Assembly (NCBI GenBank): GCA_963715815.1
Contig: OY970278.1
Span: 2,294,001 to 2,358,000, forward strand
Reading direction: 5' to 3'
Length of the DNA: 64,000 nucleotides
Source of the DNA: JAFAMS01 sp963715815
GTDB taxonomy: Bacteria; Vulcanimicrobiota; Vulcanimicrobiia; Vulcanimicrobiales; Vulcanimicrobiaceae
Below, piece by piece: positions 7,698 through 15,494 of the stretch; the stretch's first letter is position 1; each line of letters begins with the position of its first letter. The translations under genes and the position numbers were made by a program. Below the pieces are notes generated by a model, which saw only the letters and a list, made by a program, of their open reading frames with translations, was not told the origin of the DNA and did not search any database.

Positions 7698-8984
7698 TTA
7701 GTGACGCAACTTAACCTCTACGGCGCGAGCAATTGCCAGCAAGCGTGCGTCATCCCCACCGCTTCCGAGCAGCTGCAAACCAACGGGGAGCGCCGAACCG
7801 AGCGATCCGATCGGCAGAGAAATCCCGCACTGGCCGAAGACGTTTCCTGGCCGCGTATTGCGTAGGGTACGCCGATTCCACGCCGTCGCAGCATCGAGCG
7901 TCTTGCACTCGGCAACTGGTAAAGGAATTGTCGGGCTGGTCGGGGTGATCCACGCATCGAAGCCACGCATCCGCTCCGCTGCTGCTGCAACGAGCGATGC
8001 ACACCGGCGGACCATTGTAACGTAGTCGCTCGCCGCGATCTCGAGGCCCCCTGCGATCCGTTGGCGCACGACCGAATCGAGAACGCCGAGATGCTTTTCA
8101 ACGCGTTCGCGCCCGAGCGTCGCAACAAGATCGGCCGTTATCAGTTTCGAAAAGACGGGATCGACCAGATCGAGTTCCGGTAGATCGACGTCGTCAATCT
8201 GCACGCCCGCCCGTTCGAGACGCACGATTGCTTCGTCGGTGCAGCGCTTCACGTCGGGATCGAGATCTTCAAAGAAGACGCGCGAGGGACGTCCGAATCG
8301 CAGTCGATCGATGCGCACCTCCGGTACGCGCTTTGCAGTGAGCGTTTCAAATATCTGCACCGTTTCGCCGGCGCTGCGCGTCAAAGGTCCGATCGTATCC
8401 AACAACGGTGAGAGCGGAAAGACGCCCTCGATCGACCACAGGCCGGGACTCGGCCGATAACCGATGAGTCCGCACAGGGCCGCGGGCTGACGAACGGATC
8501 CGCCCGTATCGGTGCCGATCGCGAAATCGCAGAAGCCGGCAGCGAGCGCGCACGCGGAACCGTTGCTCGAACCGCCCGGTATCCGATGCACGTCGAGATC
8601 GCATGGATTCCACGGCGTGCGCCGTTCGAGGTTATAGGTACCGAGCGCGAACTCGGTGGCCCGCGTCTTACCGATGATCACGCAGCCTGCATCCCGCAAG
8701 CTGCGCACAAACGGACCTTCGGGCGGAACGAGATCCTCGATCGGCATCTCGCTTCCGGCGCGTGTCGGCATTCCGGTTACTGCGAGGTGATCCTTGACCG
8801 CCACAACTTTGCCATGCAGCGCACTGAGGAGCGTTCCCGCTTCGCGCAATCGATCGAGGCTGCGCGCGGTCGCGAGCGCGCGCTCACGATCAACGTATAT
8901 AAAGGCGCCGATCTTCGCATCGAGGTCGTCGATGCGCTGCAGATACTGCAGCGTTTGTTCTTCAGCAGACATTTGTCGCGTCAT
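7698..8984 (-). CDS. Amidase-signature family amidase (AtzF/GatA-like)
   Basis: A 428-aa amidase-signature hydrolase. The Ser-cis-Ser-Lys triad is visible: lysine in AVKDHLAVTG (about residue 64), the cis-serine in GGSSNGSACALAAG, and the nucleophile serine in TDTGGSVRQPA. The substrate is not readable from sequence. Neighbouring urease and amt genes make a nitrogen-scavenging role (amide or allophanate-type substrate) plausible, but the C-terminal allophanate hydrolase domain is missing. It is unlikely to be GatA because no gatB or gatC lies alongside. An ATG four codons in is an alternative start. Confidence 0.88.
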   Translation of the reverse strand: MTRQMSAEEQTLQYLQRIDDLDAKIGAFIYVDRERALATARSLDRLREAGTLLSALHGKVVAVKDHLAVTGMPTRAGSEMPIEDLVPPEGPFVRSLRDAGCVIIGKTRATEFALGTYNLERRTPWNPCDLDVHRIPGGSSNGSACALAAGFCDFAIGTDTGGSVRQPAALCGLIGYRPSPGLWSIEGVFPLSPLLDTIGPLTRSAGETVQIFETLTAKRVPEVRIDRLRFGRPSRVFFEDLDPDVKRCTDEAIVRLERAGVQIDDVDLPELDLVDPVFSKLITADLVATLGRERVEKHLGVLDSVVRQRIAGGLEIAASDYVTMVRRCASLVAAAAERMRGFDAWITPTSPTIPLPVAECKTLDAATAWNRRTLRNTRPGNVFGQCGISLPIGSLGSALPVGLQLLGSGGDDARLLAIARAVEVKLRH

Positions 8985-9104
8985 TCGGCTCTGTATCTGC
9001 GGAGTTCCCGTTACCGTGCGAAGTGGTCAAATGTTTCAGTCCCGCGTACGAAACATGCCCCCAGCCGCAACGTAGATAGAACGCAGGAAAAGAAAGGGAA
9101 AACA

Positions 9105-9236
9105 ATGACAATCGCATCTCCTCACGCAACCCCGATCCAAGTTCGTCAGCCCTCAGTTCCGGTGCGCGGAACCTTGCCGAACGGCCTATCGCAAGACCAT
9201 CGCGGCACGTTCCCAGGTTGGGGCCCCAAGCTCTAA
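9105..9236 (+). CDS. Small Pro/Gly-rich protein, 43 aa
   Basis: A 43-codon ORF starting at ATG 9105 behind a purine-rich ribosome site (AGAAAGGGAA) and ending TAA at 9236. The product starts MTIASPHATPIQV and ends GTFPGWGPKL. It is rich in Pro, Gly and polar residues with no cysteine, no membrane segment and no obvious domain. It sits 55 nt upstream of the GGDEF gene in the same direction and downstream of a 120-bp divergent promoter region shared with the amidase. Function unknown. A leader peptide or a small secreted or signalling peptide is possible. Confidence 0.5.
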   Translation: MTIASPHATPIQVRQPSVPVRGTLPNGLSQDHRGTFPGWGPKL

Positions 9237-9291
9237 CAATTGTGCGCCAAACCGCACGGGAGAGGCCAGGTCGGGGAAGAAATTCTTCCTC

Positions 9292-10566
9292 ATGGGCGAC
9301 GGGTCGCTTCAAGGATTACAGATATCGCTCATTCTCGGCGAGGCACTGTTCGTATCAGTGCTCTTCGTCGTTTGCTTCCGGGTGCGTCCGTGGCTAGGTC
9401 TCGCACCGCTTTATGCGATGACGGGCGTGATCTTTTATCTCGCGTCCTTCTTGGCGGGAACGGTTTACATTCAGGTCGCGCCGTCGATTGTCGTTTCGCC
9501 GGGTTCCGTCGCGTACTTCCCTGCACTGCTATTCGTTGTTCTTGCGATCTACATCGTGGAGGATGCGCTCGAAGCACGCCGTTTGATCTCGGGGCTGCTC
9601 GCTACGAACGTCTTTCTGGCGGTCGTCGGCTACCTAACAGCCATGCACTTACAGTTGCCGGGAGCAATCAATCCTTACCATCTGCCAGCTGGACTCTTCG
9701 TCACGCAGCCGCGCATCTTAACCGTCAGTCTGCTGGCAATATTTGCAGACACGCTGATGATCATCGTCGCGTACGAGCTTCTGAGCCGTTTCGTCTCGGT
9801 GCTCTTTCTGCGCATCTACGTCGCGATGGGGATCACGCTAGCGTTCGACACCTTACTCTTTGTCACGGGGATCGCGTTCGAACGGCCTGAGTACGCGGCG
9901 ATCCTCAAAAGCTCGATCATCGGCAAACTTGTCGTTGGGGTGATCTACTCTGCGGCGCTCGCGGCGTATCTCCGTTGGTTCGCGATGCAGACGACGAGTG
10001 ATGCGGGCGAGGCTCCGATCGGCGACACGATACGCGTCCTCACCTATCGGCAGCGATTTGACGTGCTTCAGGCTCACACGAATAAAGATCCGCTTACCGG
10101 ACTCTACAACCGCGGTTTCCTCGACGAGATATTGGAATCGCAGGCATCGATCTCGCTGAGTTCCGGACGCACGCTTTCGATTCTCATGGCGGACATCGAT
10201 TTCTTCAAGCGCATCAACGATACGCAAGGTCACGCCGCCGGCGATCACGTCTTGCACGACGTGGGGAGCTCGTTGACGATGACGTTCCGTTCGGCCGATT
10301 ATGTCTGCCGCTACGGCGGTGAAGAATTCGTCGTCGTCCTACCCAACACCGATTTTGAGGCCGCCACCCAGCTTGCCGAGCGCGCGCGACAAAACGTCGC
10401 CGAGAACGTGGGCGTCACGCTGACGATCGGCGTCGCAATGCTGCGCGACGACGGCTACACGCCGGACGAGCTACTTCTTGCCGCCGATCGCCGGCTCTAC
10501 GAAGGCAAGGAAATGGGACGCAACGTCGTTATCACCGAGGCGCCTGACCTCTCCGCGACGGCTTAA
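9292..10566 (+). CDS. Membrane-anchored diguanylate cyclase (GGDEF)
   Basis: A 424-aa protein. The N-terminal half (about residues 8-235) has roughly six or seven hydrophobic helices and resembles the VUT/YhhQ-type membrane domain fused to cyclases, probably acting as an intramembrane sensor. The C-terminal GGDEF domain starts DPLTGLYNRGFLDE and has the active-site motif GGEEF. An RSAD sequence lies five residues upstream of it, matching the inhibitory RxxD I-site. It should therefore make cyclic di-GMP with product inhibition. The 3' end is part of a 143-bp tandem duplication. The input signal is unknown. Confidence 0.92.
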   Translation: MGDGSLQGLQISLILGEALFVSVLFVVCFRVRPWLGLAPLYAMTGVIFYLASFLAGTVYIQVAPSIVVSPGSVAYFPALLFVVLAIYIVEDALEARRLISGLLATNVFLAVVGYLTAMHLQLPGAINPYHLPAGLFVTQPRILTVSLLAIFADTLMIIVAYELLSRFVSVLFLRIYVAMGITLAFDTLLFVTGIAFERPEYAAILKSSIIGKLVVGVIYSAALAAYLRWFAMQTTSDAGEAPIGDTIRVLTYRQRFDVLQAHTNKDPLTGLYNRGFLDEILESQASISLSSGRTLSILMADIDFFKRINDTQGHAAGDHVLHDVGSSLTMTFRSADYVCRYGGEEFVVVLPNTDFEAATQLAERARQNVAENVGVTLTIGVAMLRDDGYTPDELLLAADRRLYEGKEMGRNVVITEAPDLSATA

Positions 10567-10666
10567 GCCTCGGTATCGAGCATCCCGAGTGTTGCGCGGC
10601 CTGTTCGTCGAGCCGCGCCAATGCTTGCAGCCCCGCCTTGCGCGCAACGTCACCTAGATTGAATTC
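10524..10666. repeat. Tandem direct duplication, copy 1 (about 143 bp)
   Basis: Copy 1 begins in the last codons of the GGDEF gene (CGTCGTTATCACC) and runs through its stop codon into the 3' end of the converging small-protein gene, ending at GAATTC. The same sequence restarts immediately at 10667. The only difference I see is a missing C in copy 1 (GTTGCGCGGCC against GTTGCGCCGGCC). Confidence 0.9.
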
Positions 10667-10809
10667 GTCGTTATCACCGAGGCGCCTGACCTCTCCGCGA
10701 CGGCTTAAGCCTCGGTATCGAGCATCCCGAGTGTTGCGCCGGCCTGTTCGTCGAGCCGCGCCAATGCTTGCAGCCCCGCCTTGCGCGCAACGTCACCTAG
10801 ATTGAATTC
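10667..10809. repeat. Tandem direct duplication, copy 2
   Basis: The second copy contains the intact 3' end of the minus-strand 78-aa gene, plus a dead duplicate of the last GGDEF codons. The alignment offset is 142-143 nt because of the single-base indel. It may be a real recent duplication or an assembly artefact at a converging gene end. Confidence 0.88.
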
Positions 10810-10941
10810 CTGAATCTCGCCGACCGCGCCGGTTTCGTCGCCTTCCGCAAGGGAGGCAACCGAGTCTGACGCCGTACGCGAGAGCTTCGCTTCTTGCGCA
10901 TCGACGGCGTTCATGAGATTGACCGGGCCGATCTCGGACAT
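10705..10941 (-). CDS. Hypothetical small protein, 78 aa
   Basis: A 78-aa protein starting MSEIGPVNLMNAVDAQEAK, with a Ser/Ala/Gly-rich middle and an amphipathic helical C-terminal half (ARKAGLQALARLDEQAG). Not recognised. The length and the NLMNAVDA start faintly recall small YjfB-like motility proteins, but I cannot support that name. Its start lies 33 nt from the divergent metallopeptidase start, so the two share a promoter region. The 3' portion is duplicated downstream in the tandem repeat. Confidence 0.55.
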   Translation of the reverse strand: MSEIGPVNLMNAVDAQEAKLSRTASDSVASLAEGDETGAVGEIQEFNLGDVARKAGLQALARLDEQAGATLGMLDTEA

Positions 10942-10974
10942 GAATGCTGATTTCCCGGCAACTTCACGGCCACC

Positions 10975-11637
10975 TTGGGACGCTATCGTCTCGCGGTGTC
11001 GGATACGCTCGTGCACGACATCGTCAGTGCGCCCGACGCGGCGTGCCGCCGCGCCGTAACCACAACGCTGCGGCGGTTTGGCTCGGGCGCGCTGCGTTTT
11101 GCAATAGCAGCCGGTATTCGCGTGCACGTCCTAGCCGAAGGCGAGCGCTATCGCGATCTTTCGCCCGCCTTACGCCGTCTCGGAATCGACGTTGATTCAT
11201 GGCCGGCGCCGCCCGCGGGTTTGTTCGTCGTCGAGGAACGCCGCGTGTATCTACGCGCGCTCGGCGCGATGACGGTCGCACACGAATTCGGGCACGCACT
11301 CGATTGCGCGCTCGGCGGCGGGACGTACCGCTCCGCGGTTGATCCCGCAATACGCCGCGCTTATTCGCACGCAAAGGCGTTCGTTACGCCCTATGCCGCC
11401 TCCGGAATCGATGAGTACTTCGCCGAGGCGATTCGCGCGCACATTAGCGCCAACGATCCCGTCTCACCGTGGCCGCGAGCAACGCGCGAGCGATTGCGTA
11501 CGGTCGATCCCGAGATGGCGAAGATCGTCGCGCGCTTGTTCCGCAGCGAGCTACGTCGGCTTGACGACCATCAGGAAGACGACCGCGATTGCGAGCACGC
11601 CGAGGCTGATGCCGACGAACCGGCCGCGTGCCGCTAG
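10975..11637 (+). CDS. Zn metallopeptidase, HExxH type (anthrax lethal factor/PPEP-like)
   Basis: A 220-aa protein whose second half carries AHEFGHALD, an HExxH zinc motif, followed about 40 residues on by GIDEYFAEAIRAH. That spacing and the EYFAEA block are typical of ATLF/Pro-Pro endopeptidase-like peptidases, in which a downstream Glu completes the zinc site. No signal peptide is visible, so the site of action is uncertain. The start is TTG 10975. Later GTG codons (such as 10996) are alternatives. The last 87 bp overlap the convergent membrane-protein gene, and the charged tail there looks like antisense-shaped sequence, so the stable domain may end earlier. Confidence 0.75.
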   Translation: MGRYRLAVSDTLVHDIVSAPDAACRRAVTTTLRRFGSGALRFAIAAGIRVHVLAEGERYRDLSPALRRLGIDVDSWPAPPAGLFVVEERRVYLRALGAMTVAHEFGHALDCALGGGTYRSAVDPAIRRAYSHAKAFVTPYAASGIDEYFAEAIRAHISANDPVSPWPRATRERLRTVDPEMAKIVARLFRSELRRLDDHQEDDRDCEHAEADADEPAACR

Positions 11638-12000
11638 CTTCATCGCCTCTGGACTGTTAACACCGCTGCTTGCAACGGCAGCGATTTGTTTTTTCAGCGT
11701 CGGCGAGTAGATCGCAGCAGCGACGATCACCAATATGACGTACAGGATCAGCGCGGCGTCGATCCACAGCGTACCGGCGCCGTAATGGCCGAGATATGCT
11801 TCAAGCAAGCCGGTAATGAGCAGCAAACCGTATGCCGGGTTCGCGACGCGATCGTCGATAAACTTGATACCGCGAATGATCGTTTCCGCGGATTCGGGAT
11901 GGGACTGCGCCCGGACGAACCACACGCCATACGTGAGGTTCGATCCAAGGGCCACGATCGCTAGGAGCACGTGCACGAACTTGACGATCAAATACAGCAT
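11551..12000 (-). CDS. DUF2269-like integral membrane protein
   Basis: About 149 aa with four hydrophobic segments. It begins MLYLIVKFVHVLLAIVALG and has YGVWFVRAQ in the first loop. This pattern (a histidine in TM1 and a following short charged loop) matches the DUF2269 family of small predicted membrane proteins of unknown function. It starts at the ATG that shares one base with the TAA stop of the hydroxyacid dehydrogenase, so it is the last gene of the liv-dehydrogenase operon. Substrate and role are unknown. Confidence 0.75.
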   Translation of the reverse strand: MLYLIVKFVHVLLAIVALGSNLTYGVWFVRAQSHPESAETIIRGIKFIDDRVANPAYGLLLITGLLEAYLGHYGAGTLWIDAALILYVILVIVAAAIYSPTLKKQIAAVASSGVNSPEAMKLAARGRFVGISLGVLAIAVVFLMVVKPT

Positions 12001-12953
12001 TACTCGACCACCCTTATCGGTTTGCCCGCGAGCCACGCGGCAATGTCCTCGACCGTCTCGCGGTAGAATGTTTGGTATGGGGCGTCGGCGACGTATCCGA
12101 GATGCGGCGTGAGCACCGTATTCGGTGCGTGAAGAATCGGATCGTCGGCCGGCAACGGCTCGTGATCGTACACGTCGATCGCCGCGCCTGCAATTTGCCC
12201 CGCGTGTAAGGCTCCGATTAGCGCCGACGTATCGACGATCGGACCGCGCGAGGTATTGACGAGATACGCCGTCTTCTTCATCCAGCCAAGCTCTTCGTGG
12301 CTGACGATCTTGCGCGTGCGGTCACTGAGGACGAGATGGACGCTCACGACATCGGCGCGCTCGAACAGCTGGCGCTTGGTGACGAGCTCGACACTTTGTT
12401 CATCGGCGCGCTCTTTCGTGAGATTCTGACTCCACGCGATCGTTTTCATTCCGAACGCGCGGCCGATCTGCGCGACTTGCGACCCGAGCCGCCCCAAGCC
12501 GAGGACGCCGAGAGTTTTGTTACGCAGCTCCATGCCGACTGCAATCTGCCAACGGTGTTCGCGCAGGCCGTGATCCTCGCGCGGAATCCCGCGCACGACG
12601 GCGAGAATCAGCCCCCACGTCAACTCGAGCGTCGAGCCTTCGCTGCCCGCGGTCCCGCAGACCGTGATGCCGCGTTCCTTACACGCGGCCAGATCGATCG
12701 ATGCGTTGCGCTTTCCGGTCGTGACGATCAGCTTGAGCTTCGGAAGCTGTGTGACGAGCGAGCGCGGAAAGGGCGTGCGCTCGCGCATGATCGCAATGAT
12801 CTCGAACATCGAAAGCCGTTGGACGAGCTCGTCTTCGTCTTCGACGTGATCGTGGAAATAGCGGACGGTTACGTTTTTTCCGAGTGAGCCCCAGTCTGCG
12901 AGGGTTCGCGCGACACCTTGATAGTCGTCGAGAACCGCAATGTTCACGCTCAC
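12000..12953 (-). CDS. D-2-hydroxyacid dehydrogenase, NAD-dependent
   Basis: A 317-aa member of the D-isomer-specific 2-hydroxyacid dehydrogenase family. It contains the Rossmann nucleotide motif GLGRLGSQVAQIGRAFGM and the catalytic-domain block MKKTAYLVNTSRGPIVD. The family's Arg/Glu/His set appears to be present (NTSRG, HEPLP and TPHLGY). The substrate (glyoxylate, hydroxypyruvate, a 2-keto acid) is not determined. It is in an operon after the Zn-dehydrogenase (4-nt overlap) and downstream of an amino-acid-type ABC transporter, so it may act on a keto acid derived from the transported compound. Confidence 0.9.
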   Translation of the reverse strand: MSVNIAVLDDYQGVARTLADWGSLGKNVTVRYFHDHVEDEDELVQRLSMFEIIAIMRERTPFPRSLVTQLPKLKLIVTTGKRNASIDLAACKERGITVCGTAGSEGSTLELTWGLILAVVRGIPREDHGLREHRWQIAVGMELRNKTLGVLGLGRLGSQVAQIGRAFGMKTIAWSQNLTKERADEQSVELVTKRQLFERADVVSVHLVLSDRTRKIVSHEELGWMKKTAYLVNTSRGPIVDTSALIGALHAGQIAGAAIDVYDHEPLPADDPILHAPNTVLTPHLGYVADAPYQTFYRETVEDIAAWLAGKPIRVVE

Positions 12954-14015
12954 ACAGGTGCGCCCGGCGGCACGACGACGATCTTCATCGGATCGCCTAC
13001 GCGTTCGCGCATTACGCGCAGCGCCTCGCTGATCTGATCGAGCGGGAACGTGTGCGTCACGAGCTCCTCGCAGCGAAGACCGCCGCGTTGCGCGAGGGAG
13101 ACGGCTCGCTTTACGTTATTCCCGCCCTCACCGCGACTCGTGTAAATCGTGATGTCGCTGCGAACGATCGCGCTCATGTCGAGCGTCACAGGTCCCGGAT
13201 AAAAGGCCACGATCAAAATCTTGCCGCCGCGCTTGGTCGCCATCGTGCACTGTTGCGGCGCATCGAGCGCGCCGGAAGCTTCGATTGCGAGATCGACGCC
13301 CTTGCCGCCGGTTAGCTCCATGATGCGTTTGACCGGATCGGTATTCCGTGCGTTCACGATCTCATCGGCGCCGAGTTTTTTCCCGAGCGCCAGGCGGCTA
13401 TCCCGCGTTCCGATGAGGATCACGGTGTTCGCACCGAGTGCGCGAACGGCTTGCACCGTCATGAGGCCGACCGGACCCGGCCCCCATATCGCAACGTCTT
13501 GTCCGAGAATATATCCGCCCGCCACGTCGAGTCCGTAAAGACCCGTACCCGCTGTCATGATCAACACGGCGTCTTTATACGTCAACGGCTTGGGAAGCTT
13601 GTAGAGCGAGCTGACATGGTGCAGCGCATATTCCGCGAACCCGCCGTCCGCCGTCATTCCGGTCGCGCGCTGTCCCTTCGCTGGGATTGCCGTAGTTGAG
13701 GCACGCGGTGTATTTGCCGACGAGGCAATTGTCGCAGCGTCCGCAACCATGATGCGCTTCGATTGCGACGTCGTCGCCGACTGCGAATTCATCGACGCTC
13801 GCACCAACTGCGGCAACGCGTCCGGTCCACTCGTGGCCCGGCGTATATTGACCGAACGGCGGCGTCAGCGGAAAATGTCCGTCGTAGATTTTCAGATCGG
13901 TCCCGCACATGCCACACATTGCGACTTGCACGAGCACCTCGCCGGCGCCAGGTTCAGGTACAGGTTTGTCGACGACACGCATATCGCCCGGACCAAACAG
14001 TACCGCGGCTTTCAT
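12950..14015 (-). pseudogene. Zn-dependent medium-chain alcohol dehydrogenase, frameshifted
   Basis: Two frames together make one complete MDR dehydrogenase of about 350 aa. The N-terminal part (14015 to about 13685) has MCGMCGTDLKIYDGHF, PGHEWTGRVAAVG and the structural zinc cysteines HHGCGRCDNCLVGKYTAC. The C-terminal part continues in another frame from KGQRATGMTADGGFAEYA through WGPGPVGLMTVQAVRALGA to the end at 12950. The join falls at a GGG run (13683-13685), where one base too many changes the frame. This is a sequencing indel or a recent loss. Flanking 4-nt overlaps with livF and the hydroxyacid dehydrogenase show the gene belongs to the operon. Substrate unknown (threonine/polyol-type). 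Confidence 0.85.
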
Positions 14016-14731
14016 GATGCGATGTCGGTGAGGCCCATAAGCGTCCGAATGCGGTCTTGATCGCGGCTGAGCTGCAATGCATCGCCTTCGTAGACGATCT
14101 TTCCGTCATCCATCACGTACGCGCGATCCGCGATCTTGAGCGCAAGCAAAGCATTTTGCTCGACGAGCAAGATCGATACGCCGTGCGCCTTCATCTCTTC
14201 GAGGATGCGATAGACTTCCTCGACGATCAGGGGCGCGAGCCCCTGCGACGGTTCGTCGACCAGCAGCAGCATCGGATTGGCGACGAGTCCGCGCCCGATC
14301 GCGAGCATTTCTTGCTCGCCGCCCGAGAGACGGCCGGCCTTGCGGCGGCGCAATTCGGCAAGCTTCGGCAAGTGCTCTAGCACGCGTGCAATCGACCACG
14401 GACCTTCGCGCCGATTTTCCGCGAGCTGCAAATTCTCTAATGTCGTGAGCGACTTGAACATTCGGCGTCCTTCGGGGACGTAGCCGACGCCGAGGCGCGC
14501 GATGCGATAGGCGGGCCAACCGTGAATCTCCGTGTTGCCGAGCTTGACAGAGCCCGATTGCGCGCGAGTCAAACCGAGAATGCTGCGCATCGTCGTCGTT
14601 TTGCCCGCGCCGTTCAGTCCCAGCAGCGCGACCAACTCGCCTTTGCCGACCGTTAGCGAAACATCGCGCAAGATGTGGCTCTTGCCGTAGAACGTCTCGA
14701 GATTGTGGACTTCGAGCAGCGGCTCAGACAT
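14012..14731 (-). CDS. livF: Branched-chain amino-acid-type ABC transporter ATPase LivF
   Basis: A 239-aa ATP-binding subunit of a LivFGHM-type importer. Walker A is GLNGAGKTT, the signature is LSGGEQEML, Walker B is LLLVDEPSQGL, and the H-loop region is LLVEQNA. EQN in place of EHN at this position is typical of LivF. It overlaps livG by 8 nt and the Zn-dehydrogenase by 4 nt. No periplasmic binding protein is encoded in the window, so the substrate (branched-chain amino acids, amides or urea-like compounds) cannot be assigned. Confidence 0.93.
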   Translation of the reverse strand: MSEPLLEVHNLETFYGKSHILRDVSLTVGKGELVALLGLNGAGKTTTMRSILGLTRAQSGSVKLGNTEIHGWPAYRIARLGVGYVPEGRRMFKSLTTLENLQLAENRREGPWSIARVLEHLPKLAELRRRKAGRLSGGEQEMLAIGRGLVANPMLLLVDEPSQGLAPLIVEEVYRILEEMKAHGVSILLVEQNALLALKIADRAYVMDDGKIVYEGDALQLSRDQDRIRTLMGLTDIAS

Positions 14732-15494
14732 GCGCGATCACCTCACGGCCAAGATACGCTTCGCGCACCGCCTCGTTAGTTGAGATCTCTTGCGGCGTAC
14801 CTTCGGCCAGTTTCGCACCGCGATCGAGAACCGTAATGATCTCCGCGACGTTTAGGACGACGCGCATATTGTGCTCGACGAAAAGCACGGTGAGCCCCAG
14901 ACGGTCGCGCAGGTCGCGCACCGTGCTGATCACGCGCGTGGTTTCCGACTCCGCAAGACCCGCCATCGGCTCGTCGAGCAGCACGAGGGTTGGACTGGGC
15001 GTCAAGCTCATCGCAATCTCGCAGAGGCGCTGACTACCGTGCGAAAGCTCGGCAACCGGACGGCTCGCGTAACGCGTCAAGTTGACGAAACCAAGCAGCT
15101 CCTCGACGCGCTCCTCGAGCTTTTTGCGCTGTGTGCCGGATGGTACGCGCATTTCGAATGCGACGCCTTGTTGCGCTTGCACGCCGATCATGAGATTTTC
15201 GTAGACGCTTAGCTCCGGAAAAATGCTCGGCGTTTGGAAGGTACGGCTCATACCACGACGGATTCGCCTCCAGCTAACTTCGCGCGTGACGTCCGCGCCG
15301 CGAAACACAACGCTTCCCGCATCCGGATAATAAAATCCCGAAAGCGTGTTGAAGAACGTCGTCTTTCCGGCGCCGTTCGGGCCGATCAATGCGTGAATCG
15401 TGCCGGAACAGACGTCGATCGATACATCATTGACGGCTTGCACGCCGCCAAAGTTTTTCGTAATGTTGCGCGCGGCCAGCAGAACTTCGCTCAT
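14724..15494 (-). CDS. livG: Branched-chain amino-acid-type ABC transporter ATPase LivG
   Basis: A 256-aa ATPase subunit with Walker A GPNGAGKTT, signature LSHGSQRLCEIAMSL, Walker B LVLLDEPMAGL and switch region VLFVEHNM. The LSHG form of the signature and the EHNM H-loop are usual for LivG proteins. It pairs with LivF and the two permeases as one ABC importer. Its overlaps with both neighbours (4 nt with livM, 8 nt with livF) indicate a single transcript. Confidence 0.93.
   Translation of the reverse strand: MSEVLLAARNITKNFGGVQAVNDVSIDVCSGTIHALIGPNGAGKTTFFNTLSGFYYPDAGSVVFRGADVTREVSWRRIRRGMSRTFQTPSIFPELSVYENLMIGVQAQQGVAFEMRVPSGTQRKKLEERVEELLGFVNLTRYASRPVAELSHGSQRLCEIAMSLTPSPTLVLLDEPMAGLAESETTRVISTVRDLRDRLGLTVLFVEHNMRVVLNVAEIITVLDRGAKLAEGTPQEISTNEAVREAYLGREVIAHV

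Noticed and set aside
11551..11637. Charged tail of the metallopeptidase as an extra domain
   Set aside because: This part overlaps the DUF2269-like gene on the other strand and shows antisense-like composition. I did not treat it as a domain.
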